DNA of 64,000 nt, taken from positions 372,001 to 436,000 of the forward strand of contig NZ_JBHLJR010000005.1 of the NCBI RefSeq assembly GCF_043677095.1, given 5' to 3'. Origin of the DNA: Natronococcus roseus (lineage in GTDB: Archaea > Halobacteriota > Halobacteria > Halobacteriales > Natrialbaceae). The notes beneath the pieces were generated by a model. The model saw only the letters and a list, made by a program, of their open reading frames with translations, ran no database searches and was not told where the DNA came from. A program made the translations under genes and the position numbers. This document shows, one piece after another, positions 25,705 to 33,991 of the stretch. Position 1 is the stretch's first letter, and every line of letters starts with the position of its first letter.

Positions 25705-26330
25705 GCGCGACCGGGACTGCGGATGAACGCGAGTCGGAGGGAGAGCCCGTCCGGGTCCTCGTGATCGACAACTACGACTCGTTTACGTACAACCTCGTCG
25801 AGTACGTCAGCCAGCAGCCCGGCACCGAGACCGAGGTGCGCAAGAATACGGCCTCGCTCGAGGACGTCCGGGCCGTCGACCCCGACGGAATCATCGTCAG
25901 CCCCGGCCCGGGTCACCCGAAGAACGACCGCGACGTCGGCGTCTCGACGGCCGTCCTCCGGGAGGTCAGCCCCGAGGTACCGACGCTCGGAGTGTGTCTC
26001 GGCCTCGAGGCGGCCGTCTACGCCTACGGGGGCTCGGTCGGCCGCGCGCCCGACCCGGTCCACGGCAAGGCCTGGGCGGTCGATCACGACGGCGAGGGCG
26101 TCTACGCCGGCCTCGAGCAGGGGTTCCGGGCCGGCCGCTACCACTCGCTGGTCGCAACGGAGGTACCCGACTGCCTCGAGGTGACGGCGACGGCCGACCA
26201 CGACGGTACCGAGCTGGTCATGGGCGTGCGCCACCGCGAGCACCCGATCGAGTGCGTGCAGTTCCACCCCGAGAGCGTGCTCACGGCCGTCGGTCACGAC
26301 GTGATCGAGAACTTCCTCGAGGGGCTGTGA
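25701..26330 (+). CDS. trpG: Anthranilate synthase component II (glutamine amidotransferase)
   Basis: A 209-residue class I glutaminase that supplies ammonia to TrpE. LVIDNYDSFTYNLVEY and VSPGPGHP (oxyanion region) precede the nucleophile elbow GVCLGLEA, and the catalytic His-Glu pair is in QFHPESVLT. The usual GVCLGHQ is GVCLGLE here, with the Cys intact. Last gene of the trpDFEG operon; its ATG overlaps the trpE stop (ATGA). The 16-residue polar N-terminal extension is dispensable-looking. Confidence 0.94.
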   Translation: MSATGTADERESEGEPVRVLVIDNYDSFTYNLVEYVSQQPGTETEVRKNTASLEDVRAVDPDGIIVSPGPGHPKNDRDVGVSTAVLREVSPEVPTLGVCLGLEAAVYAYGGSVGRAPDPVHGKAWAVDHDGEGVYAGLEQGFRAGRYHSLVATEVPDCLEVTATADHDGTELVMGVRHREHPIECVQFHPESVLTAVGHDVIENFLEGL

Positions 26331-26650
26331 CGAGATCGGTTCGGCTATACTCGACGCGACGGTCTGTTACTCCCGACCGAGCGACCTGCGTTGCGGTGGC
26401 GCGCGCTGGCGGACGGCGAGCAGAGCGAGGCGCGAATAGCATGAGCGCCTCGGAAAGCGAACGGTGACTGCAGGGAACCGTGAGCAATCTGCGAGCCGTT
26501 CGCCGAAGCCGTCGCGAGGGATGAACGAGGGAGCAACGCGACCGAGTGAATCGGGTGGGGAGGGCGTGGCAATTCCGTGTTGCCAGCCTGAGCAGAACCG
26601 TCGAATCCGTAGCTACCGCTTTCTGGTACCGTCGCGTAACTACCGGTACC
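26331..26650. other. Spacer without a gene
   Basis: 320 bases between trpG and the convergent small membrane gene. It contains the GCGAGGGATGAACGAGGGAG-type string (26509 onward) followed by GAGTGAATCGGGTGGGGAGG; such strings look like dispersed intergenic haloarchaeal sequence. Short frames on both strands lack family sequence. Confidence 0.35.
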
Positions 26651-26818
26651 TTATCCGATAACGCCGACGGTGTAGAGCCCCGCGAGGGCGACGCCGGCGA
26701 CGAGGCCGACGCGGACGGCGAGTTTGATCGCGACTCGAACAGCGAGGATCGTAACCAGGACGAGGGCGAGGGCGGCCAGGGCGAGCAAGCCCGTGCTGGA
26801 CGTCAGTGGATCGAGCAT
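26651..26818 (-). CDS. Small two-helix membrane protein
   Basis: A 55-residue protein, MLDPLTSSTG then two hydrophobic helices (LLALAALALVLVTILAVRV and VGLVAGVALAGLYTVGVI) separated by a single Lys/Arg turn. The ATG at 26818 is chosen over an upstream GTG/ATG that adds seven residues. It has no signal cleavage site and is a typical haloarchaeal small membrane protein. Function unknown. Confidence 0.6.
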   Translation of the reverse strand: MLDPLTSSTGLLALAALALVLVTILAVRVAIKLAVRVGLVAGVALAGLYTVGVIG

Positions 26819-27070
26819 ACGTTCCACCCCGCACGGCAACTATGTAGTCTTTCTGGATATATTGAATGAGTACCAGACAATACAGTTCTTGTATTTGATT
26901 AGTGTTCGGCAGCGTAGAACAGCAGGTTCAATTAAGATAAATACCGTGTGAAAATCCTTCTTAGCCTACTCTGAAAATGATGAGACCGCTGGCGAGGTGA
27001 TTAATAATAGATACTCAAGAACCGTTTCGCTTGTCAGCCACCTGTATTACAGGTGCGTATACAATCTAGG

Positions 27071-27155
27071 CTTCACTACTTCAACACAGGTGGAAGTAGA
27101 ACAGTATGTTTATGAGGAAAGCATGAATACCGAACTTTCGCCACAAATGACTGAC
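27071..27155 (+). repeat. Direct repeat copy 1 of the nrd leader
   Basis: Shares an identical 34-base block (27096-27129 with 27732-27765) and good similarity on both sides with the second copy. Both contain an ATG at the same place: copy 1 reads MNTELSPQMT, copy 2 MNIEPSLEMT. The conserved reading frame implies the block encodes, or once encoded, a protein start. Confidence 0.75.
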
Positions 27156-27342
27156 CGTGAATATAGCAAGCGTGTCAGGAAGAAGGCGGAGGTGAATAAT
27201 AATCGTAAGGGAAGTACCACAGATCTTCGCGTGGGGCGGTGTCGCGGACCTCGTCTACTTTGGTGAGTGGGTCGGGATCCTTCTTATCCCCCTCGCAGTG
27301 ATTCTATGGTTAGCCGCACTGGTACTCGAACATCGTTCCTGA
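27122..27342 (+). pseudogene. Frameshifted small membrane protein
   Basis: From the ATG at 27122 a hydrophilic frame reads MNTELSPQMTDREYSKRVRKKAEV up to the AT repeat GTGAATAATAATC (27192-27204). In another frame just after it, about 45 codons read VREVPQIFAWGG then a single hydrophobic helix (WVGILLIPLAVILWLAALVL) and stop at TGA 27342. Joined, they would make a plausible 70-residue membrane protein, so a slip in the AT repeat probably broke it. Whether it is truly dead needs homologs. Confidence 0.45.
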
Positions 27343-27705
27343 CTGCGATCACAGTCGGAGCGACATTCTGATATTTTGCCACACACTACAATGAGTGGTG
27401 GCGTGATTTAGGGTACACAAACCCAGTGTATTAAAGTTTGCAAAATATTGGAAGTGGCTTTTTCACCGCTATCAAGGACCAATAATATCGATCCTGAGAA
27501 CAAGAGGGCCAAGTGGCAGCTACGGAATCCCGGTCAACTTCCGTTTTGCCATTGTGATTCACGGTAGTATCACGGATGTCATCTAAATTACTAGAGGCGT
27601 CCGCCAACTGTTAAGACCGTCCACCTCGTATCCACTAACGACAATAATATCGCCCCAGTTGGAGCGAAAGAAGCCCTATCCCATAGTAACATCTAAACAA
27701 CCACA

Positions 27706-27790
27706 CTTGTACTACCTCAACATAGGTAGAGGTAGAACAGTATGTTTATGAGGAAAGCATGAATATCGAACCTTCGTTAGAAATGACCCA
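27706..27790 (+). repeat. Direct repeat copy 2 of the nrd leader
   Basis: Second copy of the leader block, directly before the ribonucleotide reductase gene. The ATG at 27759 opens a leader ORF described separately. Confidence 0.75.
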
Positions 27791-27860
27791 CGCCAGGACC
27801 CGAACCCGCGACGGAATCTGCACGCGTCGGCGGGCTACCCTCGAGGTGACCCGCGCATGA
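27759..27860 (+). CDS. Possible 33-residue leader peptide upstream of nrdJ
   Basis: ATG at 27759 starts MNIEPSLEMTHARTRTRDG and stops at the TGA of the ATGA that overlaps the nrdJ start codon. The first ten residues parallel those of repeat copy 1, the rest is Arg/Thr-rich and unlike any family. The 4-base overlap would couple translation of the leader to the reductase. It may also be fortuitous. Confidence 0.35.
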   Translation: MNIEPSLEMTHARTRTRDGICTRRRATLEVTRA

Positions 27861-30800
27861 GCGAATCCGACCTCTCCGCGGAGGAGCTCACCCTCCCGAT
27901 CAAGCGCACCGAGGGGGATACCCTCGAGGAGCGCCTGACCGCCAACGCCTACGACAACATTCTCCCCGCCCGATACCTCCGCAAGGACGCCGACGGCGAA
28001 CTCGTCGAGAGCCAGGAGGACCTGTTCGACCGCGTCGGCAAGAACATCGCGCTCGCGGAGGCCGTCTTCGAGGCCGAAAAACGCGACCTCGAGATTACGG
28101 TTACGCCCGACCAGCTCAAGCCCGACCACCCGCGGCGGGACGAACTCGCCGCTGAGGTCTTCGGGGCGGGCACCACGGCGGACGACGAGGCCGAAGCCGC
28201 GCTCTCTATCTACAACGTTAACAAGTTCGCCTACGACACCGTCGTTCCCGAACTGCCCGAGGAGGTCCGTGCACACGTCGAGGACGTCGCCGAGGAGTTC
28301 CAGGAGATGATGGCGAACCTCGACTTCATGCCGAACTCGCCGACCCTGATGAACGCGGGCGACGAGCTCCAGCAGCTCTCGGCGTGTTTCGTCGACTCCC
28401 CCGAGGACGACATTGACGACATCCACCAGACCGCTAAAGAGGCCGCTCAGGTGTTTCAGAGTGGCGGCGGCATGGGGTATGCCTTCTGGCGGCTTCGCCC
28501 CTACGGCGACGCGGTCGGAAGTACCGGCGGCATCGCCAGCGGCCCGATCACGTTCATGCGCACCTACGACCAGATGTGCGAGACGATCGCCCAGGGCGGC
28601 GCCCGACGGGGCGCCCAGATGGGCGTCATGCGCGTCTCCCACCCGGACGTCATCCAGTTCATCCACGCCAAGAACAAGGACGTCTCCCTGGCCGAGACGC
28701 TGCGGTTGAACGACCCCGACGACTACACCCACACCTCCTTCCAGGCGGCCCTCGAGGAGGCCCGCGAACTGATCGACGACGAGGGTCGCGTTCCCAAACA
28801 CCTTCGCAACGCCGTCGAGGGCCACCTCTCGAACTTCAATATCTCGGTCGGCGTCACGGACGACTTCATGGAGGCCCTGCAGAACGGCGAGGAGTTCACG
28901 TTCACCAACCCCCGTACTGAGGAGCCCCACGTCGCGACCGCGGAGACGAAGGAGCTCTACGAGATGTTCGGCCTCGGCGAGTACGTCGAGGTCGGCGAGG
29001 AGCTGTCGATTCCCGCCGAGGAGCTGTGGGACGACATCGTCGAGGGCGCCCACGAGAACGGCGAGCCCGGCGTGATCTACCTCGAGCGAGTGAACAAACA
29101 GCACTCCTTCGACGTCGAGAAACACCCCGACCACCGCATCCTCGCGACGAACCCCTGTGGCGAACAGCCACTCGAGGAGTACGAGGCCTGTAACCTCGGG
29201 CACATCAACCTCTCGACGCTCGCGGATCTCGAGGCGCCGGACTGGCGCGTCTGGTACGACGAACACGGCGACGAGTACGACGACCTCGAGGCGGCCGTCG
29301 AGGCCTTCCTCGAGGAAGCCGTCGACTTCGAGGAGTTCGACCGTCGCATCGAGATGGGGACGCGCTTCCTCGAGAACGTCGTCACGATGAGCGACTTCCC
29401 GGTCGAGAAGATCGAACAGAAGGTCCGGGAGATGCGCAAGATCGGCCTGGGCATCATGGGCCTCGCCCAGCTGTACATCCAGCTGGGCATGGAGTACGGC
29501 AGCGAGACCTCGAACGAGGTCGCCCGCCAGCTGATGACCCACATCAACCACACCTCGAAGTGGACCTCCCACGAACTCGCCGAGCAGCGAGGCAGCTTCG
29601 AGGAGTGGGACGAGTCCAAGTACGCGAACCCGACGGAGTACCGCGAGTGGTTCGAACACCAGACCGGCGAGGACGCCGACGACTGGGCCGACGGGTTCCC
29701 GATCCGCAACCACAACACGACGACCATCGCGCCGACGGGCACCACGAGCATGGTCGGCAACACCACCGGCGGCTGCGAGCCGATCTACAACGTCGCCTAC
29801 TACAAGAACGTCTCCGACGACGTTCAGGGCGACGAGATGCTCGTCGAGTTCGACGACTACTTCCTCCGGGTGCTGGAGGACAACGGTATCGACGTCGACG
29901 CGGTCAAGGAGGAGGCCCAGGAGCAGATGGCGACCAACCAGTTCAACGGCGTCGAGGGGCTCTCGACGGTGCCCGACGCGATCGGCGAACTGTTCGTCAC
30001 GACCGGCGATCTCTCCGCGAAGGCACACGCGGGCGTGCAGGTCGCCTGTCAGGCCGGCGTCGACTCCGCGATCTCGAAGACGGTCAACGCGCCCAGCGAC
30101 TCCACGCTCGAGGACGCCAAGGACGTCTTCGAGTACATCTACGAGCACGGCGGCAAGGGCGTCACCTACTACCGCGACGGCACTCGTAGCAAGCAGGTAC
30201 TGACCACGCGCGCGGACAATGCCGACTTCGCCGACGAGACCGAGGCAGCCGAGGCGCTCGTCGAGCAGATCGACGAGATCTTCGGCGGCCTCGAGGCGTT
30301 CCTCGAGAGCGAGAACGTCCAGGAGATCCTCGAGGACGACGTCGGTTCGCTGGTCGACGAGGCGGACGACCGCGAGCCCGTCCAGGTCGACTTCACCGAG
30401 AAGCGCGAGCGACCCGACGCCCTCCACGGCGTCAGCCAGCGCATCGACACCGGTTACGGGAAGGTCTACGTCACCATCAACGAGGACCCCGAGACGGGCC
30501 AGCCGTTCGAGCTGTTCGCGAACATCGGCCACTCCGGCGGCTTTACGAACTCCTTTACCGAGGCGCTGGCGAAGGTCATCTCGACCTCGCTTCGCTCGGG
30601 CGTCGACCCCGAAGAGATCGTCGACGAACTCTGTGGCACCCGAAGCCCCAAAGTGGCCTGGGACAAGGGCGAGCAGATCCAGTCGATCCCTGACGCCATC
30701 GGCACCGCGATGCGCCGCTACCTCGAGGAGGAAATCGACAAACCGTACCCGACCCAGCAGACCTTAGAGGACGCGGCCGACGCGGATGCGGACGTCGTCG

Positions 30801-30979
30801 ACGGACCGAAGACCGACGGCGGCGCGGCCGCCGCCGGCGCGTCGGCCGACGACGATGATGCGATCCAGGATCTCATCGACGCCGGCGAGTCCCCCGAGTG
30901 TCCCGAGTGTGGCTCGCTGTCGCTGTACTACTCCGAAGGCTGCAAGACCTGCGAGTCCTGTGGCTGGAGCGAGTGCTGA
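27857..30979 (+). CDS. nrdJ: Adenosylcobalamin-dependent ribonucleotide reductase
   Basis: A 1040-residue class II reductase making deoxyribonucleotides with coenzyme B12. Family sequence starts immediately (ELTLPIKRTEGDTLEERL), with MPNSPTLMNAGDELQQLSACFV, FQSGGGMGYAFW, the active-site loop NPCGEQPLEEYEACNLGHINL, and TTIAPTGTTSMVG. The last 40 residues form a Cys-rich zinc ribbon (CPECGSLSLYYSEGC..CESCGW), the expected redox-relay tail of NrdJ. The ATG at 27857 overlaps a short leader ORF. Monocistronic, next to no NrdR motif that I can see. Confidence 0.94.
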   Translation: MSESDLSAEELTLPIKRTEGDTLEERLTANAYDNILPARYLRKDADGELVESQEDLFDRVGKNIALAEAVFEAEKRDLEITVTPDQLKPDHPRRDELAAEVFGAGTTADDEAEAALSIYNVNKFAYDTVVPELPEEVRAHVEDVAEEFQEMMANLDFMPNSPTLMNAGDELQQLSACFVDSPEDDIDDIHQTAKEAAQVFQSGGGMGYAFWRLRPYGDAVGSTGGIASGPITFMRTYDQMCETIAQGGARRGAQMGVMRVSHPDVIQFIHAKNKDVSLAETLRLNDPDDYTHTSFQAALEEARELIDDEGRVPKHLRNAVEGHLSNFNISVGVTDDFMEALQNGEEFTFTNPRTEEPHVATAETKELYEMFGLGEYVEVGEELSIPAEELWDDIVEGAHENGEPGVIYLERVNKQHSFDVEKHPDHRILATNPCGEQPLEEYEACNLGHINLSTLADLEAPDWRVWYDEHGDEYDDLEAAVEAFLEEAVDFEEFDRRIEMGTRFLENVVTMSDFPVEKIEQKVREMRKIGLGIMGLAQLYIQLGMEYGSETSNEVARQLMTHINHTSKWTSHELAEQRGSFEEWDESKYANPTEYREWFEHQTGEDADDWADGFPIRNHNTTTIAPTGTTSMVGNTTGGCEPIYNVAYYKNVSDDVQGDEMLVEFDDYFLRVLEDNGIDVDAVKEEAQEQMATNQFNGVEGLSTVPDAIGELFVTTGDLSAKAHAGVQVACQAGVDSAISKTVNAPSDSTLEDAKDVFEYIYEHGGKGVTYYRDGTRSKQVLTTRADNADFADETEAAEALVEQIDEIFGGLEAFLESENVQEILEDDVGSLVDEADDREPVQVDFTEKRERPDALHGVSQRIDTGYGKVYVTINEDPETGQPFELFANIGHSGGFTNSFTEALAKVISTSLRSGVDPEEIVDELCGTRSPKVAWDKGEQIQSIPDAIGTAMRRYLEEEIDKPYPTQQTLEDAADADADVVDGPKTDGGAAAAGASADDDDAIQDLIDAGESPECPECGSLSLYYSEGCKTCESCGWSEC

Positions 30980-31094
30980 CGGGCGGTAGCTGAGCGCGGT
31001 CGCCGTTTCGACTTCTCGCAAGCCCGAGCGAACGACCTTGTACCCCATCATGTTCAGGTGATACCATTTTTATCGTGGCGTGCGAACGTTCAGC

Positions 31095-31412
31095 ATGCAA
31101 ACGACGCGATCGCTCGTCCTCGAGGTCGACACCGACGAGGTACTGCTCGGCGAACCCGTGACGGTCCGCGTTCGGGACCGACTGCAGAACCCGATCGAGG
31201 GCGCCACCGTCTCCAGCCGACGCAAGGCCGTCCGAACCGACGAGACGGGACGCTGTCAGCTCACCTTCCACGCGCCCGGACTGTGGCCGCTGACCGCGAC
31301 CAAGTCCAGCGAGGGGGAGGTCACGTATCGGCCGGCGACGACGCTCATCCGCGCCGTTACGAGGCCGGCGATGGCACAGCGGGTGCGCCGGATCGCCGCC
31401 TGTTCCGAGTGA
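31095..31412 (+). CDS. Ig-like/carboxypeptidase-regulatory-like small domain protein
   Basis: A 105-residue cytoplasmic-looking protein, no signal. LVLEVDTDEVLLGEPVTVRVRDRLQNPIEGATVSSRRKAVRTDETGRCQLTFHAPGLWPLTATK has the alternating strand pattern and the P-I-x-G-A-x-V and T-D-E-x-G signatures of a Big_1/CarboxypepD_reg-like beta sandwich. A strong TTTTTATC box lies 20-28 bases before the ATG at 31095, which beats the earlier ATG at 31080. Its binding partner is unknown. Confidence 0.72.
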   Translation: MQTTRSLVLEVDTDEVLLGEPVTVRVRDRLQNPIEGATVSSRRKAVRTDETGRCQLTFHAPGLWPLTATKSSEGEVTYRPATTLIRAVTRPAMAQRVRRIAACSE

Positions 31413-31450
31413 GCGGGAGCTACTTGAGGGAGTCGAGCCAACGAGTCCGT

Positions 31451-31603
31451 ATGAGCGACGACGCCGGGAGTTCGGAGCCGACGAGCGGAGCCGCGGGCGC
31501 CCCCACCTGTCCGCACTGCGAGGCGCCGATGTTCAAGCGCCACTGCAAGTACGTCTGTCCCCAACACGGCGTCGTCATCGACTGTAGCGATCCGTTTCGA
31601 TAG
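31451..31603 (+). CDS. Small zinc-finger protein (HVO_2523-like)
   Basis: A 50-residue protein: a Ser/Gly-rich N-terminus, then CPHCEAPMFKRHCKYVCPQHGVVIDC. The C-x2-C-x8-C-x3-C-x9-C arrangement with two His looks like one compact zinc ribbon, and I read it as the haloarchaeal small zinc-finger group usually named after HVO_2523. Such microproteins in Haloferax affect stress and biofilm behaviours, but this gene's role is inferred. It stands alone between a beta-sandwich protein and a DUF5830-like gene. Confidence 0.72.
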   Translation: MSDDAGSSEPTSGAAGAPTCPHCEAPMFKRHCKYVCPQHGVVIDCSDPFR

Positions 31604-31721
31604 TCCATCGCAGCCACTTCGGTAGCACCTCCGGACTCCTGCGTACGCTCGAGGTGAAGGAGAGTATCCGAAACCCGCCTCAACACAACGTTTATTCGCT
31701 CCGGCAGGCCAGTGTTCGGCG

Positions 31722-32105
31722 ATGAACGGCGACGAGCGTGCGGTCGATCCGACCGACGACCGCGTCGAACTCGGGCTGGCGCTGCTCGAGCGACTCGAGC
31801 ACGAATCGCTGCCCCTACCGGACGTCGTCGACCGGATCGAGACCGTCACCACGGATCCGACGGTCGCCCGGACGATCCTCGACGAGGCCGAACTTCGCGG
31901 GATCATCGAGCGAGAGGACGGAATCGTCCGACCGAAGAGCCGCCAGTACGTGCGGTTCGATCAAGACGTGATCACGAAAGAGGGCGAGTTCTCCTGTCGG
32001 CGCTGCGGATCGGGGCTCTCGACGGGCTACTTTATCGACCTCGAGAGCGGCGAACTCGGTCCGTACGGCTCCTCCTGTATTCGGAAGGTGACGGGCCGAG
32101 AGTAG
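31722..32105 (+). CDS. DUF5830-like protein with winged-helix and Cys site
   Basis: The 127-residue protein has an N-terminal helical part (VELGLALLERLEHESLPLPDVVDRIETVT) that looks like a winged helix, and a C-terminal segment with CRRCGSGLSTGYFIDLESGELGPYGSSCIRKVTGRE (C-x2-C and a third Cys), which matches my memory of the haloarchaeal DUF5830 family. A GTTTATTC box about 28 bases upstream supports the ATG. Convergent with the next gene. Function unknown, perhaps regulatory. Confidence 0.72.
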   Translation: MNGDERAVDPTDDRVELGLALLERLEHESLPLPDVVDRIETVTTDPTVARTILDEAELRGIIEREDGIVRPKSRQYVRFDQDVITKEGEFSCRRCGSGLSTGYFIDLESGELGPYGSSCIRKVTGRE

Positions 32106-32109
32106 CCCG

Positions 32110-33090
32110 CTATCGTCCCTGACGAAGTTCGTCGATGAGTCGCTCGATCGTCTGCTGTTGGGCCTCGAGCCGTTCGCTCTGGCGCTCGATGGCGTCCTCG
32201 AGAGCCTCGAGTCGGTCGAGGACCTCCTGACTCGCCGCATCGTCGCCGTCGGAGCCGGTGGAGTCGGCGACTGCCGCCCGCGCGACGTTCTGGGTGGCGT
32301 CGGCCGTCGCGCCGTCGGCGGTTCCGGCCATCGGCGGTCGCGACTCGACGGCGGCCCGCTGGCCGTCGGCTCGCGCCGGCTCCGAACGGACGGCTCGCCT
32401 CGACCGGGAGGGCGGTTCGGTCGGCTCTTCGCCACGTTCCTGGGACTCCTCGAGCGGGTCCGGTTCCTCGGAGACGGGTTCCGACGTGCGCTCGTAGTAG
32501 GCGACCAGCGCCCGCTTGAGTCGCTCGCGGAGGTCGTCGGCCGCGTCGTTGGGCGCCTTGATCCGCTGGGGGCGCCCGTCGACCTCGAGGACGATACGGG
32601 TCGCGACGTCGCCCTCCTCGAACGAGAGGTTCGTCACGTCCCGGAAGTGGTAGGCCTCGTACCCCTCGTCCCAGACTGCCGTGCCGACGTGTTCGATCAG
32701 CCGCCGGTCGGTCAGGATCAGGGTGAGTTCGCTGAACCGGTAGACCTCGATGAGCGACTCGTCGGGGTCGATAACGTCGTTGGCTCGCAACACGCCCGCC
32801 AGCACCGGTCGGAGAACGTCGTCGGTCTTGCTCGCGGGAACAGTGACCTCGGCAGTGCCGGACAGGGGGTACTCGAGGGCGAGTGACGTCTTTCGGCGCC
32901 CCTCCGAGACGGTGAGCCGGTTTGCGTCGTAGGTGAGTTCCTCGGTCGACTCGTCGGTTAGCAACCCCTCCGCGCGGTAGACGATACTGCTCGAGTCCGC
33001 GACGAAGAGCTCGTCGTCACCGCCGAGCGAGACCCGTGTCTGGACCTCCTCGTCGCCGAGATCGGATCGAACGATGACGGGAACGGTCAT
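32110..33090 (-). CDS. Haloarchaeal DUF7115-like protein with coiled-coil tail
   Basis: 326 residues in two parts. Residues 1-200 are a beta-rich domain (VIVRSDLGDEEVQTRVSLGGDDELFVADSSSIVYRAEGLL, then TLILTDRRLIEHVG) reminiscent of PH-like/bacterial PH domains. Residues 200-285 are disordered and Ser/Arg/Pro-rich, and the last 40 form a coiled coil (EVLDRLEALEDAIERQSERLEAQQQTIERLIDEL). The family name (DUF7115) is from memory. CATTTATC lies about 27 bases upstream of the ATG. Function unknown. Confidence 0.65.
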   Translation of the reverse strand: MTVPVIVRSDLGDEEVQTRVSLGGDDELFVADSSSIVYRAEGLLTDESTEELTYDANRLTVSEGRRKTSLALEYPLSGTAEVTVPASKTDDVLRPVLAGVLRANDVIDPDESLIEVYRFSELTLILTDRRLIEHVGTAVWDEGYEAYHFRDVTNLSFEEGDVATRIVLEVDGRPQRIKAPNDAADDLRERLKRALVAYYERTSEPVSEEPDPLEESQERGEEPTEPPSRSRRAVRSEPARADGQRAAVESRPPMAGTADGATADATQNVARAAVADSTGSDGDDAASQEVLDRLEALEDAIERQSERLEAQQQTIERLIDELRQGR

Positions 33091-33191
33091 ATCCGGCGTT
33101 GGGTAGATTCGGTGATAAATGCGTGGGTTCTGCTTGCACGGCCGACGCGAAAGGGAAGGTTAAAGAAACAGACCGCACTACTCAAAAACGA

Positions 33192-33344
33192 GCCCGGGTG
33201 GCTTAGCTGGACATAGCGCCGCACTCATAGGGTTCAGAGATTCGGTGCGGTTCCGCCTTGGAAGCCTCCGTGTCCCTTTAGAGGACTGCCGAGCCTCGGA
33301 CCTGGGACATGCGGAGATCGAGGGTTCGGAGCCCTCCCCGGGCA
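33192..33344 (+). tRNA. tRNA-Met (CAT), elongator, with 79-base intron
   Basis: 5' GCCCGGG (33192-33198) pairs with CCCGGGC (33337-33343), discriminator A at 33344. The D-arm is GCTTAGCTGGACATAGC, the anticodon stem CCGCA (before CTCATA) continues as A-TGCGG after the intron, and the T-arm is GAGGG-TTCGGAG-CCCTC. Anticodon CAT is at 33226-33228; the intron runs about 33230-33308, right after position 37, where archaeal tRNA-Met introns are known. Mature length about 74. Confidence 0.92.
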
Positions 33345-33475
33345 CTTTTCAAAAAAGACACTCGTCGAAGACGAGTGGCAACGCCGAAAGTGTCCGGGGA
33401 GGCAGAGAACCCGTAGGTCCTCGAGAGTGAGCGGAGCGAACGATCGAGGGCACGGAAGAGCGAAGCTCTTCCGGC

Positions 33476-33498
33476 GGTTCGAAACCCTCCTCAGTCAC
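33476..33498 (+). repeat. Degenerate copy of tRNA-Met 3' end (possible att remnant)
   Basis: GGTTCGAAACCCTCCTCAGTCAC compared with GGTTCGGAGCCCTCCCCGGGCAC of the tRNA: 18 of 23 identities, including the T-loop TTCG-A and CCCTCC. The tRNA 3' end is the usual integration site for archaeal elements, so this may be an old attachment scar. Confidence 0.35.
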
Positions 33499-33920
33499 CT
33501 AGCTAATTCTTTACATTTTCGCATAAAACATTTCGAGACACGGGTGTTTGCGATTATTCCTCGAATTCCTGTAGTGTTAATCATAAACCAGAGGGGCTCT
33601 GGCATGCGCGATGCACCTGCCCACGAAACCGAGTACCGATCATCAAAAGCGAAACGACGGTCTCCAACGACGGATTCCGGGAAGGGAAATCAACTAGCGA
33701 GGTCAAGTGTTGCGAGTACGGCCAGTCGGCGATAAACATTGACGAAATCCGCACGAGCAGGACTGTCCGCAGTGTTGGACACGGACCGACTACTGGCCGG
33801 TTCCCAGCCGGCTGAGGAGCAGTAGCTGGCAGCGCCGTTTCTTTATGTAGTATTGGTCGTAGAGTTCGAGTTCAGTATAGAACACGAGTAACAAAACACG
33901 ACGCTCAACAAAAGGCAACA

Positions 33921-33991
33921 CTTTATAATAGACTACAGAGTGTAAAATTCATACATCATAGGGGTGCATTGATAGCTAGTTGTGCACCTAT
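33921..33991 (+). promoter_or_regulatory. Promoter and hairpin operator of the island nuclease
   Basis: A strong TATA-like CTTTATAATA is at 33921-33930. An inverted repeat ATAGGGGTGCA (33958-33968) and TGCACCTAT (33983-33991) with a two-base bulge follows; its right arm runs into CTATATTG (33988-33995), a second TATA-like box whose predicted start would be about 9 bases before the ATG. The overlap of dyad and TATA box is what a repressor site would look like. Confidence 0.45.

Larger units (their letters stand above)
26819..27856. other. 1-kb AT-rich spacer with duplicated nrd leader
   Basis: Visibly AT-richer than its surroundings and with no complete large gene. It contains two related leader sequences (27071-27155 and 27706-27790) 636 bases apart, each with a start codon for a short ORF, and between them the remains of a small membrane protein. 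Up to 27000 nothing else is recognisable. Probably accessory DNA inserted in, or duplicated with, the ribonucleotide reductase promoter. Confidence 0.55.

Noticed and set aside
27746..30532. Minus-strand 928-codon frame opposite ribonucleotide reductase
   Set aside because: Long antisense frames are common in GC-rich genes; sequence is repetitive Val/Leu/Asp and has no family motifs, whereas the plus strand is unambiguous NrdJ.
33427..33735. Plus-strand 102-codon frame in the tRNA-Met flank
   Set aside because: Crosses the tRNA-like repeat and AT-rich transition; no conserved sequence pattern.
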